DNA of 64,000 bases from Exiguobacterium sp. BMC-KP (GCF_001275385.1 NZ_LGIW01000014.1:248001-312000), one strand, 5' to 3'; shown: positions 7,874-16,653, counted from the first letter of the stretch. The notes: generated by a model from the letters alone, not told the origin. Program-made: numbers and translations.

Positions 7874-9382
7874 ATGTCGATAGTACATGAAAAAACACTT
7901 GAAATGAAACGGTCCGTCTATCATTTGCTCATTAACGGCGAACAAGTCGAAGGTGCAACAGGCGAGACATTTAAAACATATAATCCGGCAACAGGTGAAG
8001 TGATTGCGGAAGTTGCAAAAGCATCGAAGGAAGACGCTGATCGTGCCGTTCAAGCCGCACGGGATGCGTTTGATCACGGAAAGTGGAAGATGTGGCCGGT
8101 CGGACGCCGCGCGCAAATCTTAAATAAGATTGCGAGCATCATGCGTTCCCGCTTCAACGAAATCGTCGAACTCGAGATTCTCGATACAGGGAAATCATTA
8201 GCAGCGGCGCAAGGACAAGTCACGCAAGCAATTGAAGACTTTGAGTTCTACGCAGGTGCGATCGTCGGTCATCGCGGTGTCGTCAATAACGTGCCGGGAC
8301 AATTCCATAACTACACAGAAAAAGAAGCGGTCGGTGTTTGTGCGCAAATCATCCCGTGGAACTATCCGTTGATGATGGCAGCTTGGAAAGTCGCACCAGC
8401 AATCGCAGTCGGTTGTTCGGTCGTCGTCAAACCAGCGACGTTGACTCCATTAACAGCGATCATTCTCGGTGAGATTTGTTTAGAAGCTGGTGTGCCAGCA
8501 GGTGTCGTCAATGTCATCCCAGGCTCAGGACGCGAAATCGGCAACCATCTCGTCGAACATCCAAACGTCGATAAAGTCGCTTTCACGGGCTCGACACCAG
8601 TCGGAAAAGACATCATGGGACGTGCCTCGGAAACACTAAAACGAGTCACACTCGAACTCGGTGGAAAATCACCGAACATCGTTTTTGAAGATGCAGATGT
8701 GACAGCAGCCGTTGATGGTTCGTTGTTCGGAATCTTCTACAACAGTGGTCAATCGTGTGAAGCACGCTCACGTCTTTACGTTCACGAGGATATTTACGAA
8801 GCGTTCATGGAGCAATTCGTCGCAAAAACAAAACAACTCGTTCTCGGCAATCCATTTGATAAAGGGACACACGTTGGAGCCATCATCGACCAACAACAAG
8901 TCGATGTCATCGATGGATACGTCCAGTCAGCGAAAGCAGACGGAGCGACAATCGTCACAGGTGGTCACGCTTCAGCACCAGAAGGATACGAAAAAGGCTT
9001 CTGGTACGCACCAACGATCATCACGGACGTCACGCATGAAATGAAAGCGGTCAATGAAGAAATCTTCGGACCGGTCGTCGTCGTCATGCCGTTTAAAGAC
9101 GAAAAAGAAGCGATTCGTTTAGCGAACGATACATCGTTTGGTCTCGGGTCAGCGGTTTGGACGAAAGACGGCGCAAAAGCGACGCGCGTTGCCAACCAAA
9201 TCAAAGCCGGTATCGTCATGGTCAACTGTCCGTTTTCTGCTTTCCCAGGCACACCTTTTGGTGGGTATAAGCAATCAGGCTTCGGTCGTGAACTCTGTAT
9301 CGAAACACTTGATCTGTACACAGAAACGAAGAGTATCTTGTCGTATTACGGCAGTCGTCCACTCAATCCGTTCGGACTATAA
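7874..9382 (+). CDS. Aldehyde dehydrogenase of the paa operon
   Basis: NAD(P)-dependent aldehyde dehydrogenase of 502 residues. Visible marks are IIPWNYPLMM, VVKPATLTPL, FTGSTPVGK, the catalytic-glutamate motif LELGGKSPN and the catalytic cysteine in NSGQSCEARSRLYV. The likely substrate is the ring-opened 3-oxo-5,6-dehydrosuberyl-CoA semialdehyde, the reaction done by the N-terminal half of PaaZ. The roughly 680-residue PaaZ fusion with a C-terminal MaoC-like hydrolase is not present: this protein stops at the end of the dehydrogenase domain. A phenylacetaldehyde dehydrogenase role is the alternative. The ATG at 7874 follows AGGAG by 8 bases; a GTG at 7865 overlapping the previous stop is also possible. 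Confidence 0.88.
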   Translation: MSIVHEKTLEMKRSVYHLLINGEQVEGATGETFKTYNPATGEVIAEVAKASKEDADRAVQAARDAFDHGKWKMWPVGRRAQILNKIASIMRSRFNEIVELEILDTGKSLAAAQGQVTQAIEDFEFYAGAIVGHRGVVNNVPGQFHNYTEKEAVGVCAQIIPWNYPLMMAAWKVAPAIAVGCSVVVKPATLTPLTAIILGEICLEAGVPAGVVNVIPGSGREIGNHLVEHPNVDKVAFTGSTPVGKDIMGRASETLKRVTLELGGKSPNIVFEDADVTAAVDGSLFGIFYNSGQSCEARSRLYVHEDIYEAFMEQFVAKTKQLVLGNPFDKGTHVGAIIDQQQVDVIDGYVQSAKADGATIVTGGHASAPEGYEKGFWYAPTIITDVTHEMKAVNEEIFGPVVVVMPFKDEKEAIRLANDTSFGLGSAVWTKDGAKATRVANQIKAGIVMVNCPFSAFPGTPFGGYKQSGFGRELCIETLDLYTETKSILSYYGSRPLNPFGL

Positions 9383-9391
9383 GCAAGAGGG

Positions 9392-9427
9392 AAGGCTGGA
9401 GTTCCGTCGGGAAGTCCAGCCTTTTTT
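9392..9427 (+). terminator. Terminator-like hairpin inside the paa operon
   Basis: AAGGCTGGA (9392-9400) pairs with TCCAGCCTT (9415-9423), the loop side adds TTCC/GGAA pairing, and a run of T follows. It lies between the aldehyde dehydrogenase and paaH. No promoter is visible in the 29 bases after it, so it may attenuate rather than end transcription. Confidence 0.8.
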
Positions 9428-9456
9428 AACAACACAGGGGATAAGGGGGAAATCAG

Positions 9457-10323
9457 ATGGTAGAACAAATCGTCGTCGTCGGATCCGGTGTCATGGGACG
9501 TGGCATTGCGTACGTTGCCGCACACCGCGGATTTCAGGTGACACTCGTTGATATTAAAGAAGCGTATGTTGAAAGTGCGTATCAAGAACTCGAACGCATC
9601 GCGGAGAAAGGTATCACGCGAGGCAAAATGTCCGCGAACGAAGTCGAGGGACTGTTCGATCGGCTAAGTTTGTCGACGGATTTAGCAACAGCTGCACAAC
9701 AAGCAGATCTCGTCATTGAGGCGGTACCGGAACAACTGACGATCAAACAGCAAGTCTTTGAGACGCTAGAAGCCAATGCGCGTCCGGACTGTTATTTCGC
9801 GACGAACACTTCGACGATGAGTCCGACGGAAATTGCGTCCTTTACGAACCGCGCAGACCGGGTCATGGCGATGCATTTCTTCAATCCGGTTCATTTGATG
9901 CCATTGATCGAGCTCGTTCGTGGTCTTGAGACGTCGGATGAGACGGTTGCTGCCTTAGAGCAAGTGGCGCGTCAGATGCAAAAGGAAACGGTCGTCATCC
10001 GTGAATTTCCTGGGTTTGTGACTTCGCGCATCAGTGCGCTTGTCGGAAATGAAGCCTTTTATATGTTGCAAGAAGGGCTTGGGACACCGGAAGAGATCGA
10101 TAAAGCGATCAAACTCGGATTAAATTATCCGATGGGCCCCTTTGAACTCGGGGACTTGGTCGGACTCGATACAAGGCTCCACAACTTAAAGTATCTCCAT
10201 GAGAAGCTCGGCGAAAAATACCGTCCGGCACCATTGCTCGAACAGTATGTCAAAGCTGGTCGACTCGGTCGTAAAACAGGTCGCGGAGTCTACGACTACA
10301 CGAATCGTGAGGTGACGTCATGA
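9457..10323 (+). CDS. paaH: 3-hydroxyacyl-CoA dehydrogenase, PaaH-like
   Basis: NAD-dependent oxidation of 3-hydroxyadipyl-CoA to 3-oxoadipyl-CoA in the lower phenylacetate pathway; 288 residues, the length of single-domain 3-hydroxybutyryl-CoA dehydrogenases. The Rossmann motif VVGSGVMGRGIA is at residues 7-18, MAMHFFNPVHLMPLIE carries the catalytic histidine, and LNYPMGPFELGDLVGLD marks the C-terminal domain. The start follows AAGGGGGAA. Its stop overlaps paaJ by four bases. Confidence 0.92.
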   Translation: MVEQIVVVGSGVMGRGIAYVAAHRGFQVTLVDIKEAYVESAYQELERIAEKGITRGKMSANEVEGLFDRLSLSTDLATAAQQADLVIEAVPEQLTIKQQVFETLEANARPDCYFATNTSTMSPTEIASFTNRADRVMAMHFFNPVHLMPLIELVRGLETSDETVAALEQVARQMQKETVVIREFPGFVTSRISALVGNEAFYMLQEGLGTPEEIDKAIKLGLNYPMGPFELGDLVGLDTRLHNLKYLHEKLGEKYRPAPLLEQYVKAGRLGRKTGRGVYDYTNREVTS

Positions 10324-11528
10324 AACGTGTCGCCATCATCGATGCCGTTCGGACACCGATCGGCCGCTATAATGGCGCGTTGCGTCAAGTTCGTCCGGAT
10401 GATTTAGGGGCACGTGTCATCGAAGCGTTGCTTAAGCGCAATCCGCAAGTCGATCCGAAAACGATCGAGGAAGTCATTTTCGGCAACGCGAATCAGGCGG
10501 GGGAAGATAACCGGAACGTCGCTCGGATGTCCGGACTACTGGCTGGTCTACCGGTCGAAGTCGCCGGTACGACGATCAATCGCTTATGTGGATCCGGACT
10601 CGATGCTGTCATCGCTGCCGCTCGCGGAATTGCGTTAGGTGAAGGGGATATCTATATCGCTGGAGGAACGGAAAGCATGACACGTGCACCGTTCGTCCTC
10701 GCGAAGCCGGATCAAGCCAACCCGCGTGGCAATCAGACGATGTATGATACGACGATTGGCTGGCGGTTCGTCAATGATCGCTTAGCAGATAAATACGGGA
10801 CGGATTCGATGCCGGAGACAGCAGAGAACGTCGCCCGTCAGTACGGCATCTCACGCGAAGCGCAGGATGACTTTGCGTTTGAGAGTCAGCAACGCGCAAA
10901 ACGAGCCATCGAGGAACAGCGCTTTACGGAAGAACTAGTTGCGGTCACGCAAACGGACCGAAAAGGTAACGTCAGCATCTTTGATCAAGATGAACACCCA
11001 CGCCCTGAGACGACACGCGAGAAACTCGCGACGCTTCGTCCTTTATTCCCGAACGGTACAGTGACAGCGGGAAATGCATCTGGTGTCAACGATGGGGCGT
11101 CGGCGCTGTTATTGATGAGTGAAGAAAAAGCAAACGAACTCGGCTTGACACCGCTTGGATATTACCGAGCGAGTGCGACAGCAGGCGTTGAACCCGCCAT
11201 CATGGGCATCGGACCGATCGACGCGACGGAAAAAGTCCTTAGACGGGCAGGGTTGACGGTCGAACAGCTCGATCAGATTGAGTTGAACGAAGCGTTTGCG
11301 GCTCAAAGTCTTGCTTGTATTGAAGCACTTGGTCTACCGAGCGAAAAAGTCAACGTCAATGGCGGAGCGATTGCCTTCGGTCATCCGCTCGGTGCAAGTG
11401 GAGCGCGGATTTTGACGACGCTATTGCATGAGATGCGCCGGACGAACCGGACGTATGGTCTTGCCACGATGTGTGTCGGAGTTGGACAAGGGATCGCAGT
11501 CGTCGTCGATCGGGAGGGACTCGTATGA
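10320..11528 (+). CDS. paaJ: Thiolase, probable 3-oxoadipyl-CoA thiolase
   Basis: Cleaves 3-oxoadipyl-CoA to succinyl-CoA and acetyl-CoA; 402 residues. Active-site cysteine in NRLCGSGLDAV (near residue 90), then GGAIAFGHPLGASGARI and the second cysteine in MCVGVGQG. It is coupled to paaH upstream and to the next crotonase gene by four-base ATGA overlaps. PaaJ also acts on the dehydrosuberyl intermediate in the known pathway. Acetoacetyl-CoA thiolases share all these motifs, so the exact substrate is inferred from context. Confidence 0.92.
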   Translation: MKRVAIIDAVRTPIGRYNGALRQVRPDDLGARVIEALLKRNPQVDPKTIEEVIFGNANQAGEDNRNVARMSGLLAGLPVEVAGTTINRLCGSGLDAVIAAARGIALGEGDIYIAGGTESMTRAPFVLAKPDQANPRGNQTMYDTTIGWRFVNDRLADKYGTDSMPETAENVARQYGISREAQDDFAFESQQRAKRAIEEQRFTEELVAVTQTDRKGNVSIFDQDEHPRPETTREKLATLRPLFPNGTVTAGNASGVNDGASALLLMSEEKANELGLTPLGYYRASATAGVEPAIMGIGPIDATEKVLRRAGLTVEQLDQIELNEAFAAQSLACIEALGLPSEKVNVNGGAIAFGHPLGASGARILTTLLHEMRRTNRTYGLATMCVGVGQGIAVVVDREGLV

Positions 11529-12292
11529 TTCACCTAGAACGAGAAGGCTATATTGCGATTGTCCGGATCGATCGTCCAGAACGCTTGAACTGTCTCGATT
11601 ATCCGACGCTTGTCGCCTTACAGGAACAAGTCGATGCGTTGTCAATCGACTCGGAAGCACGGGTCGTCCTGTTTACTGGAACGGGTAAAGCATTTAGTGC
11701 CGGCGCTGATTTAAAGGAACGCGTACATTTGAATGAGGAAGAAGTTCGACGTAATGTCCTTGCGATTCGCAACGTCTTCACGTCGATTGCACAATTACCC
11801 CAACCGACGATCGCTGCCGTCAATGGGCACGCGCTCGGTGGTGGCTTTGAATGGATTCTCGCCTGTGATTTCCGCTTTCTCGTTGAGGATGCACTCGTCG
11901 GGTTGACAGAGACTAGCTTCGGAATCATTCCAGGAGCCGGTGGAACACAACGCTTGCCACGACTGATCGGGGAGACACGAGCAAAGGAATTGATCTTCAC
12001 GGCGAAAAAAATCGATGCGATGACAGCAGAACGTTACGGACTCGCGACCGCTGTCGTCGCTCGGGAAGCGCTGATGACGACCTGTCTTGAGTTTGCCAAT
12101 CAGATATTGCAAAACGGTCCCATCGCCTTACGCCAAGCAAAGCGAGCGATTGATCAAGGACGGGATGTCTCACTCGAACAAGGACTACAACTCGAGACGG
12201 AAGCCTATGAAGTTGTCATCCCGACCGCCGATCGTCAGGAAGCGCTACAAGCCTTCGCTGAAAAACGACCACCACGCTTTGAAGGAAGATGA
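11525..12292 (+). CDS. paaF: Enoyl-CoA hydratase, PaaF-like
   Basis: Second crotonase of the operon, 255 residues, expected to hydrate 2,3-dehydroadipyl-CoA. Motifs: FSAGADLKER, NGHALGGGFEWILACDF, and LTETSFGIIPGAGGTQRLPRL with the two catalytic glutamates. The ATG overlaps the paaJ stop by four bases. PaaF versus PaaG is assigned from position next to paaHJ and could be reversed. Confidence 0.82.
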   Translation: MIHLEREGYIAIVRIDRPERLNCLDYPTLVALQEQVDALSIDSEARVVLFTGTGKAFSAGADLKERVHLNEEEVRRNVLAIRNVFTSIAQLPQPTIAAVNGHALGGGFEWILACDFRFLVEDALVGLTETSFGIIPGAGGTQRLPRLIGETRAKELIFTAKKIDAMTAERYGLATAVVAREALMTTCLEFANQILQNGPIALRQAKRAIDQGRDVSLEQGLQLETEAYEVVIPTADRQEALQAFAEKRPPRFEGR

Positions 12293-12318
12293 GGATGGTC
12301 GAGGTTTGAAATAACCCG

Positions 12319-12332
12319 TATACTAACGATAC
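12319..12332 (+). promoter_or_regulatory. Possible own promoter and operator of paaX
   Basis: TATACT at 12319-12324 resembles a -10 box, and GTAT-N7-ATAC (12318-12332) is a short inverted repeat over it. The -35 is poor. paaX may therefore be both co-transcribed and separately, autogenously controlled; this is tentative. Confidence 0.3.
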
Positions 12333-12365
12333 ACACTATGAACGACTGAAGAGAGAGTGAATACC

Positions 12366-13250
12366 ATGAGTGCGAACACCCAATCAATGATTTTTACGAT
12401 TTACGGGGATTATATCCGTCATTACGGCAATCAAATCTGGGTCGGGAGTTTAATTCGACTCGTCAAAGAGTTTGGACATAACGAACAAGCGGTCCGGGTC
12501 GCAGTATCTCGGATGGTCAAACAAGGCTGGCTCGTCTCTGAGAAGCAAGGGAGTAAAAGCTTCTATTCGTTGACGCCGCGTGGGGTGGAACGGATGGAAG
12601 AAGCAGCGCGCCGAATCTATAAATCAACACCACATGACTGGGACGGGAAGTGGCGAACGCTGATGTATACGATTCCAGAAGATAAGCGACAGATTCGCGA
12701 CGAGCTCCGTAAAGAACTGACGTGGAGTGGGTTTGGTAACTTATCAAACGGGGTCTGGATTTCGCCGAATCCGCTTGAGAAAGAGGCAGAACGATTGATT
12801 GAAGCATACGAAATCGAAGAGTATGTCGATTTCTTCGTCGGTGAATACCACGGTCCAAAACAAGATCAATCTCTTGTTGAGCGCGCTTTTCCACTGGAGG
12901 AATTGCAGGAACGTTACGAGACGTTCATCACGGATTACAGCCGGCAATACATCGTCCATCAGAGTCAGCTCCAACTAGGAGAAATGACGGATGAGCAGTG
13001 TTTCGTTGAACGGACGATGCTCGTACATGAGTACCGGAAGTTCCTCTTCACGGATCCGGGACTCCCGCAAGAACTGTTACCGGATGCTTGGAGCGGACAC
13101 CATGCGGCACTGTTGTTTGAGCAATATTACCGTCTGCTTGCGCAACCAGCGAGCCGGTTCTTTGAATCAATCTTTGAAGAGACACACGATGTGTCACAAC
13201 GCAGTGCTTCGTATGATGCAACAGAACACCCACTGTTTGCGGAACGATGA
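12366..13250 (+). CDS. paaX: Phenylacetate operon repressor PaaX
   Basis: Transcriptional repressor of 294 residues that in other bacteria is released from DNA by phenylacetyl-CoA. An N-terminal winged helix (FTIYGDYIRHYGNQIWVGSLIRLVKEFG, then VRVAVSRMVKQGWL) is followed by the PaaX central domain with WDGKWRTLMYTIPEDKR and WSGFGNLSNGVWISPNP, and the PaaX C-terminal domain. The ATG at 12366 is chosen; a GTG nine bases earlier is in frame. It ends the paa operon, 73 bases after paaF, and most likely controls the paaK promoter. Confidence 0.95.
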   Translation: MSANTQSMIFTIYGDYIRHYGNQIWVGSLIRLVKEFGHNEQAVRVAVSRMVKQGWLVSEKQGSKSFYSLTPRGVERMEEAARRIYKSTPHDWDGKWRTLMYTIPEDKRQIRDELRKELTWSGFGNLSNGVWISPNPLEKEAERLIEAYEIEEYVDFFVGEYHGPKQDQSLVERAFPLEELQERYETFITDYSRQYIVHQSQLQLGEMTDEQCFVERTMLVHEYRKFLFTDPGLPQELLPDAWSGHHAALLFEQYYRLLAQPASRFFESIFEETHDVSQRSASYDATEHPLFAER

Positions 13251-13254
13251 TATA

Positions 13255-13289
13255 CAAAAGAGCGGGACGGATCACGCGATCCGCCCCGC
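13255..13289 (-). terminator. Terminator between paaX and paaY
   Basis: GCGGGACGGATC (13262-13273) pairs with GATCCGCCCCGC (13278-13289), one A-C mismatch, loop ACGC. The T-rich tail (CTTTT) lies on the minus strand, so it mainly serves the paaY-like gene, though it can also fold in the paaX transcript. Confidence 0.75.
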
Positions 13290-13296
13290 ATTCGTG

Positions 13297-13836
13297 TCAT
13301 TCAGATGTGTTCTGTTCAGCTGATCCTGCGAGGATATTTCGGAAGGCATATCCTTTATCGACGTAGGAATCAATCGACTCCTGAATCATCGCAAGATCCG
13401 CTTCCGTCAGTTCGCGCACGACTTTACCGGGTGAGCCGATGATCAGCGAACGGGGTGGGAAGACTTTTCCGGATGGAATCAATGTGTTCGCCCCGATGAT
13501 GCATTCTTCACCAATATCTGCGTGATCAAGAACGGTTGCCCCCATTCCGACGATGGAACGACGTCCGATTTTACAGCCATGTAAGATGGCATTATGTCCG
13601 ACCGTCACTTCATCTTCGATGACGACGGGTGCCCCTTCATACAGATGGATCGTTGCATTGTCTTGGATGCTGCAGCGTTTGCCGATTGTAATCGGTCCTT
13701 CGTCACCGCGTAAGACAGCGTTGAACCAGACGGTGGACTCGGAACCGATCGTGACGTCTCCAATCAGATAAGCGCCAGGAGCGATGAATACATCAGATGC
13801 TACGTTCGGATGAATCGATTGATACGGAATCTTCAT
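13297..13836 (-). CDS. paaY: Gamma-carbonic anhydrase family protein, PaaY-like
   Basis: Left-handed beta-helix hexapeptide-repeat protein of 179 residues. Metal-ligand histidines of the gamma-CA family are seen in ATIHLYEG and VGHNAILHGCKIG. PaaY proteins act as thioesterases that relieve CoA sequestration when phenylacetate breakdown stalls, whereas generic YrdA/CaiE-like relatives have other or unknown roles. It faces paaX tail to tail and may have its own promoter in 13837-13860. The paaY label rests on location. Confidence 0.82.
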   Translation of the reverse strand: MKIPYQSIHPNVASDVFIAPGAYLIGDVTIGSESTVWFNAVLRGDEGPITIGKRCSIQDNATIHLYEGAPVVIEDEVTVGHNAILHGCKIGRRSIVGMGATVLDHADIGEECIIGANTLIPSGKVFPPRSLIIGSPGKVVRELTEADLAMIQESIDSYVDKGYAFRNILAGSAEQNTSE

Positions 13837-13927
13837 AACAGAACGACCTCATTTCTAGGATAAGATGAACTACTATTCATTCCCTGTCAGTATATCATGC
13901 AGTGGGAGTCGAGAACGGAGGAAAGAT

Positions 13928-14866
13928 ATGTTTCCGATTTGTGAGCTATTCAAGATTCGTTATCCCTTAATCCAAGGAGGGATGGGTAACATTAGTCATG
14001 CAGCACTCACGGCAGCGGTGTCGAATGCCGGAGGACTCGGAACGCTCGGGTGTGGTACGTTGTCTGTCGAGGAAGTAGCGTCTCGGATTCAGGAGACACG
14101 AACGCTGACGGAACAACCATTTGCCTTGAACATCGCAATTCGTGTGTCTCCTTGTACGGAAGCACTGATCGATCTCGCGCTTGCAGAAAAGGTTCCGGTC
14201 GTCTCCTTATCGGCAGGAAATCCGGCACCATACATAGAGCGACTACAAGCTGCTGGCATCAAAACGATTGCGGTCGTCGCCTCAGTCAAACAGGCGTTGA
14301 AGGCAGAACAGGCAGGCGCTGATGTACTCGTAGCGGAAGGATTTGAAGCGGCAGGTATCAATTCCCCGCTCGAGTTGACGACACTCACATTGATTCCGCA
14401 GCTCGTTGACCGGGTCAAGATTCCGGTTCTTGCAGCGGGTGGGATTGGCGATGGGCGTGGACTAGCAGCTGTTCTGTTGCTTGGCGCTGCCGGCGTCCAA
14501 CTCGGAACACGATTGATTGCGACGGAAGATGCCAAGGTCCATACAGCTTATAAATCGCGCTTAACGGATGCGACAGATACCGATACACGCATCATCGGGC
14601 GCTCCGTTGGATTTGTCCGACGTGTCCTTGATGGTCCGTATGTCGAACAGCTCACAGCCGAGACACCTTCTGCGTTTCTCGATCAGACGAACGAGTCGTA
14701 TCACATAAAGGGAGCTCTTGAAGGCAATGAGGAGAAAGGATATGTCAACGCTGGACTGGTTGCCGGTTTGATTCGTGATGTGCCAACTGTTGCCGAGTTG
14801 TTTACGCGCATGATGGCGGAAGCAGAGGAACAGCTGAAGCGGACGACTGCTCGTTTTGCGACATGA
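13928..14866 (+). CDS. NAD(P)H-dependent flavin oxidoreductase (nitronate monooxygenase/FabK-like)
   Basis: FMN-binding TIM-barrel protein of 312 residues in the 2-nitropropane dioxygenase family. Typical segments are YPLIQGGMGNISHAALTAAVSNAGGLG at the N-terminus, VLVAEGFEAAGI, and IPVLAAGGIGDGRGLAAVLLLGAAGVQLGTRL for phosphate binding. The ATG at 13928 follows GGAGGAAAG. It diverges from the paaY-like gene. It could be a nitronate monooxygenase or an enoyl reductase; no paa-specific role is known to me. Confidence 0.85.
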   Translation: MFPICELFKIRYPLIQGGMGNISHAALTAAVSNAGGLGTLGCGTLSVEEVASRIQETRTLTEQPFALNIAIRVSPCTEALIDLALAEKVPVVSLSAGNPAPYIERLQAAGIKTIAVVASVKQALKAEQAGADVLVAEGFEAAGINSPLELTTLTLIPQLVDRVKIPVLAAGGIGDGRGLAAVLLLGAAGVQLGTRLIATEDAKVHTAYKSRLTDATDTDTRIIGRSVGFVRRVLDGPYVEQLTAETPSAFLDQTNESYHIKGALEGNEEKGYVNAGLVAGLIRDVPTVAELFTRMMAEAEEQLKRTTARFAT

Positions 14867-14885
14867 ACATACAGTGATGACCCGT

Positions 14886-14914
14886 AAACCCGCTTGCGGA
14901 AAGCGGGTTTTTTT
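14886..14914 (+). terminator. Terminator of the flavin oxidoreductase gene
   Basis: A perfect ten-base stem, AAACCCGCTT with AAGCGGGTTT, loop GCGGA, followed by T residues, 20 bases after the stop codon. Confidence 0.9.
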
Positions 14915-15002
14915 ATGTTTTTTTGAAAATGGGACATTTGTCCTTTTCAAGTGAGGCACGAATAGGGTCTACTCTAGTGTAGAGATTAAAGGAGGAGATG
15001 AC

Positions 15003-15431
15003 GTGCAAGGAGTCGTGTTTGCTTTGATGAGCGGTCTGTTCATCGCCCTGCAAGGCATATTCAATGCGCGCCTTGCGACAGGCGTCGGACCGTGGTTATC
15101 TGTATTGATCGTCCATTTTGTTGGTCTGATGGGTTGTTTAGCCATTTATAGCTTCGTACGAGATCGAAAGATTGGTGGATTCCGTCAGTTACCGTGGATT
15201 TATGCGAGCGGTGGACTGATTGGCGTGCTAGTCGTCGTGACGGAATTAACAGCGATTCAAACGCTCGGCATGACATGGGCAATGTGTTTATTACTCGTCG
15301 CGCAGATTTTATGTGCCTTTCTGATTGATTTAAAAGGATGGTTCGGTGTCTTAAAAAAACAAGGAAATCGTGGTCAGTGGGTTGGTGTGGGTCTCATGCT
15401 TGCAGGAGTTGCGATTTTCTCACTTGTCTAA
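15003..15431 (+). CDS. YdcZ-family (DMT superfamily) small membrane transporter subunit 1
   Basis: 142-residue integral membrane protein with about five hydrophobic helices, family DUF606/YdcZ of the drug/metabolite transporter superfamily. The N-terminus VVFALMSGLFIALQGIFNARLATGVGPW and later GGLIGVLVVVTELTAIQTLG fit that family. The GTG start follows AAAGGAGGAGATGAC. Members of this size are half-transporters. A second one lies two genes downstream, so the two may form a heterodimer. The substrate is unknown. Confidence 0.82.
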   Translation: MQGVVFALMSGLFIALQGIFNARLATGVGPWLSVLIVHFVGLMGCLAIYSFVRDRKIGGFRQLPWIYASGGLIGVLVVVTELTAIQTLGMTWAMCLLLVAQILCAFLIDLKGWFGVLKKQGNRGQWVGVGLMLAGVAIFSLV

Positions 15432-15446
15432 AGGGAGGGAACGAAC

Positions 15447-16115
15447 ATGGAAACCGTCATCCAACAATATGGACTGGATACGATTTTAACGGAAGAGACA
15501 CGCGCTTGGTTACGTCAAGAAACCTTCCGAAAAGGGGAACTCCTCTGTACGACAGGTGCGACGATCGACCGGATGTACTTCATCGTCGCAGGCAAGGTCA
15601 AGATTTCTGCTGCTTCGTCAGAAGGGAAACAACGGATTTTACGATTCAAAACACCCCTAACGGTGATCGGTGACGCCGAATTCATCAATGAACGGGAAGT
15701 ACTGAATACGGTCGAAGCGGTGACCGATGTCGAGGTGTTGAGCGTACCGTATGCGATTTTACGCGAGCACAATACGACGAATGTCTTTCTGCAATTTTTA
15801 CTACGAACGATTACAGCGAAATGGTATGCCGACTCAAAATCAGCGTCGCACCATGTGTTGTATACAGTCGAGGAACGATTTGCAGGGTATTTGTTGTCGA
15901 TCGCATCTGAAGCTAGTGACAGTTTATTTTATCAGGAGATGCGGACGTCGAACCTACATGACGTCGCCGACTGGCTTGGAACAAGTTATCGCCATCTCAA
16001 CCGGATCATCACGAAGTTATGTGAGGAAGAAATTCTTATTCGACGACGTGGGAAGATTATCATCGTCGATTTGGAACGGATTCGCGAGAAGGCGAACGGT
16101 AACAGTTATGAGTAA
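15447..16115 (+). CDS. Crp/Fnr-family transcriptional regulator (YeiL-like)
   Basis: 222-residue regulator with an N-terminal cyclic-nucleotide-binding-like beta barrel (KGELLCTTGATIDRMYFIVAGKVKI) and a C-terminal helix-turn-helix (NLHDVADWLGTSYRHLNRIITKL). No Fnr-type cysteine cluster is seen at the N-terminus. It lies between two YdcZ-type transporter genes with gaps of 15 and 12 bases and strong ribosome sites, so the three are one operon and it probably controls them. The ligand is unknown. Confidence 0.88.
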   Translation: METVIQQYGLDTILTEETRAWLRQETFRKGELLCTTGATIDRMYFIVAGKVKISAASSEGKQRILRFKTPLTVIGDAEFINEREVLNTVEAVTDVEVLSVPYAILREHNTTNVFLQFLLRTITAKWYADSKSASHHVLYTVEERFAGYLLSIASEASDSLFYQEMRTSNLHDVADWLGTSYRHLNRIITKLCEEEILIRRRGKIIIVDLERIREKANGNSYE

Positions 16116-16127
16116 GGAGGAACGAAC

Positions 16128-16610
16128 ATGGTAATGGGCATCGTGTGTGCCGTATTGGCAGGGATGTTAATCAGTTTACAGACGGTATTGAATGCTCGGA
16201 TGAGTGATGCGTTCGGGGCATGGGCGACGACAACGCTGGTTTTCTTCGTCGGTTTCATCGGAGCAAGCGTTACGTATGTTTTGTTTCGTGGTGGAACACT
16301 TGGACAGATTCAAAACGTGTCACCGCTCTATTGGTTCGGTGGACTTGTCGGTGTCGGCGTCGTCTTTTGCGTCATGCGCGGGATTCAGTTACTTGGTCCA
16401 TCCGTCGCGATTTCTGTCGTGCTGATTTCGCAGTTGAGCTTTGCCCTCGCCGTTGATACGTTCGGGTGGTTTGGTTTACCGCAAATCGACTTATCGTTTG
16501 GTCAGCTCGTCGGTCTCGCCGTCATGGTATGTGGGATCTTCGTCTTGAAACGGTATCAAGTCGTGGCGCCGGAACAACAGGCAAAGGATCAAGTAGAACG
16601 TGTTTCGTAA
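16128..16610 (+). CDS. YdcZ-family (DMT superfamily) small membrane transporter subunit 2
   Basis: 160-residue membrane protein, clearly related to the first YdcZ-type protein of this operon: IVCAVLAGMLISLQTVLNARMSDAFGAW aligns with the N-terminus of that protein. About five hydrophobic helices are seen. The start follows AAGGAGGAACGAAC. Expected to pair with its neighbour as an exporter or importer of unknown substrate. Confidence 0.82.
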   Translation: MVMGIVCAVLAGMLISLQTVLNARMSDAFGAWATTTLVFFVGFIGASVTYVLFRGGTLGQIQNVSPLYWFGGLVGVGVVFCVMRGIQLLGPSVAISVVLISQLSFALAVDTFGWFGLPQIDLSFGQLVGLAVMVCGIFVLKRYQVVAPEQQAKDQVERVS

Positions 16611-16619
16611 TTAAATGGA

Positions 16620-16651
16620 GACAGTGGAATTCAAATCCACTGTCTTTTTTT
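16620..16651 (+). terminator. Terminator of the YdcZ-Crp-YdcZ operon
   Basis: GACAGTGGA (16620-16628) pairs with TCCACTGTC (16636-16644) and is followed by seven T residues. Confidence 0.92.
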
Positions 16652-16653
16652 GA

